From: Kiritimatiellota bacterium B12222
Lineage (GTDB): Bacteria > Verrucomicrobiota > Kiritimatiellia > SS1-B-03-39 > UBA6053
Direction: 5' to 3'
Length of the DNA stretch: 64,000 bases
Assembly: GCA_029719485.1 (NCBI GenBank)
Contig: CP120722.1
Location: 2,170,001 to 2,234,000 of the forward strand
A model generated the notes under the pieces. The model did not search any database. It worked only from the letters and a program-made list of their open reading frames with translations, and was not told the DNA's origin. The position numbers were made by a program, and so were the translations under genes. Numbering within the stretch: position 1 is the first letter of the stretch; the number at the start of each line of letters is the position of its first letter. Positions 63,431 through 64,000 of this stretch are shown here, piece after piece.

Positions 63431-64000
63431 TTATGTGGCCTCTTCTTGAGAGGAGGGGGCGGCTTTCTTTTTGCCGAAGCGATGCTCTTCGCCTTTTAAC
63501 AGACGCTGAATATTGGTTTTGTGGCGAATGACCGCCACCACGCCCAAGGCGGTGAGAATGCCGGCGAGCAGGGGATTGTCGGCATAAAACACCCAGGCGG
63601 AGACGGCTACCGCGATGGCGGCCAAAATGGAGCTCAGGGAAACGATGCGACTGATCAGCATGCTACCCACCCAGACCACGGCGGCCACCGCGATGCAGAG
63701 CGGAGCGACGGCGACAATCACACCCGCTGAAGTGGCAATGCCTTTGCCTCCTTTAAACTTAAGCCACAGCGGAAAGTTATGACCCACAATCGCCAAGGCA
63801 CCCGCAATCAGGGGGAAGTTGGGGTGGCTGTCTAAAAATTCAGGACTGAGCAAAAGGAGAGGGAGGACTTTGGCACTGACCAAGCCTTTAAGGAAATCAA
63901 AGAAGAAACATAGAAGGCCCCATTTTTTGCCTACCATACGAAAAACATTGGTGGCGCCAATGTTGCCACTGCCTTTGCTGCGAATATCGACCCCACGGGC
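63431..64000 (-). CDS. plsY: Acyl-phosphate glycerol-3-phosphate acyltransferase PlsY, 5' end outside the window
   Basis: Integral membrane acyltransferase using acyl-phosphate to acylate glycerol 3-phosphate, the product of GpsA. The frame continues past 63937 to the window end with SGNIGATNVFRM, the conserved active-site loop, so the gene begins beyond position 64000. The second and third motifs are present: GHNFPLWLKFKGGKGIATSAG (split around 52-72 from the internal Met) and IVSLSSILAA. The tail is Lys/Gly-rich and ends in Ser/Gln/Glu. Tandem small hairpins downstream may be its terminator. Confidence 0.93.
   Translation of the reverse strand, partial: ARGVDIRSKGSGNIGATNVFRMVGKKWGLLCFFFDFLKGLVSAKVLPLLLLSPEFLDSHPNFPLIAGALAIVGHNFPLWLKFKGGKGIATSAGVIVAVAPLCIAVAAVVWVGSMLISRIVSLSSILAAIAVAVSAWVFYADNPLLAGILTALGVVAVIRHKTNIQRLLKGEEHRFGKKKAAPSSQEEAT

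Noticed and set aside
63245..63499. An 84-codon frame in the rlmH-plsY gap
   Set aside because: It is composed of the inverted-repeat units and overlaps plsY; translation looks accidental.
1..64000. tRNA, rRNA, CRISPR, prophage, transposase or restriction and defence genes
   Set aside because: Looked for in gaps and in the proteins and none were found; repeats present are palindromic or nested inverted types without spacers.

Overview
The window is gene-dense bacterial chromosome (about 57 protein genes, no rRNA, tRNA, CRISPR array, prophage or insertion sequence seen). The cell is Gram-negative: there is an LpxC-type deacetylase, a LptF/G permease, several lipoproteins, an AsmA-like protein and a ferric-iron ABC system. 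Its energy metabolism looks anaerobic or fermentative, with an Rnf complex and pyruvate:ferredoxin oxidoreductase. The mix of Rnf in B-C-D-G-E-A order, a TIGR03790 protein, a 29-residue mS38/COX24-like peptide and a short STN-like lipoprotein would fit the PVC superphylum (Verrucomicrobiota, Kiritimatiellota or Lentisphaerota). That placement is an inference from gene content only.

Layout. 0-8 kb: a hydrolase cut by the window edge, pterin carbinolamine dehydratase, ileS, a lipoprotein gene bracketed by two almost identical 76-nt palindromic repeats, then proS-rpe. 8-12.5 kb: a membrane protein, a beta-CASP nuclease and a HIT protein on the minus strand, then a DPM1-like glycosyltransferase, rsmD and a small lipoprotein on the plus strand. 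12.6-30.7 kb: a long minus-strand run with carB, gpsA plus a DMT permease, a ferric-iron ABC transporter coupled to a rhodanese, a PilT/PilU ATPase, an LptF/G permease, a TPR lipoprotein, the 29-residue peptide, hisG, and a WbaP-type glycosylphosphotransferase coupled to a TIGR03790 protein. 30.8-37.2 kb: a degenerate HAD protein, an AsmA-like protein, and a tight four-gene cluster (TVP38, DUF547, nucleoside phosphorylase, TIGR04282) of the kind linked to arsenosugar synthesis.

37.7-49.0 kb is the most striking region. It holds rnfB, a very large PFOR, rnfCDGEA, a small four-cysteine membrane protein resembling NqrM, and a ferredoxin-NADP reductase. The genes overlap by 1-4 bases almost throughout. 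Read together they form one module: PFOR reduces ferredoxin with pyruvate, Rnf passes the electrons to NAD while pumping ions, and the FNR can make NADPH.

49.2-64 kb: an exported beta-carbonic anhydrase, fabA with mnmD, a PBP/SEDS cell-wall synthase pair, an M28 peptidase, a 2-hydroxyacid dehydrogenase coupled to a serine hydrolase, a hybrid histidine kinase coupled to a YkgJ-type protein, trmL with a divergent lpxC, rlmH, an intergenic region of nested inverted repeats, and plsY running off the window end.
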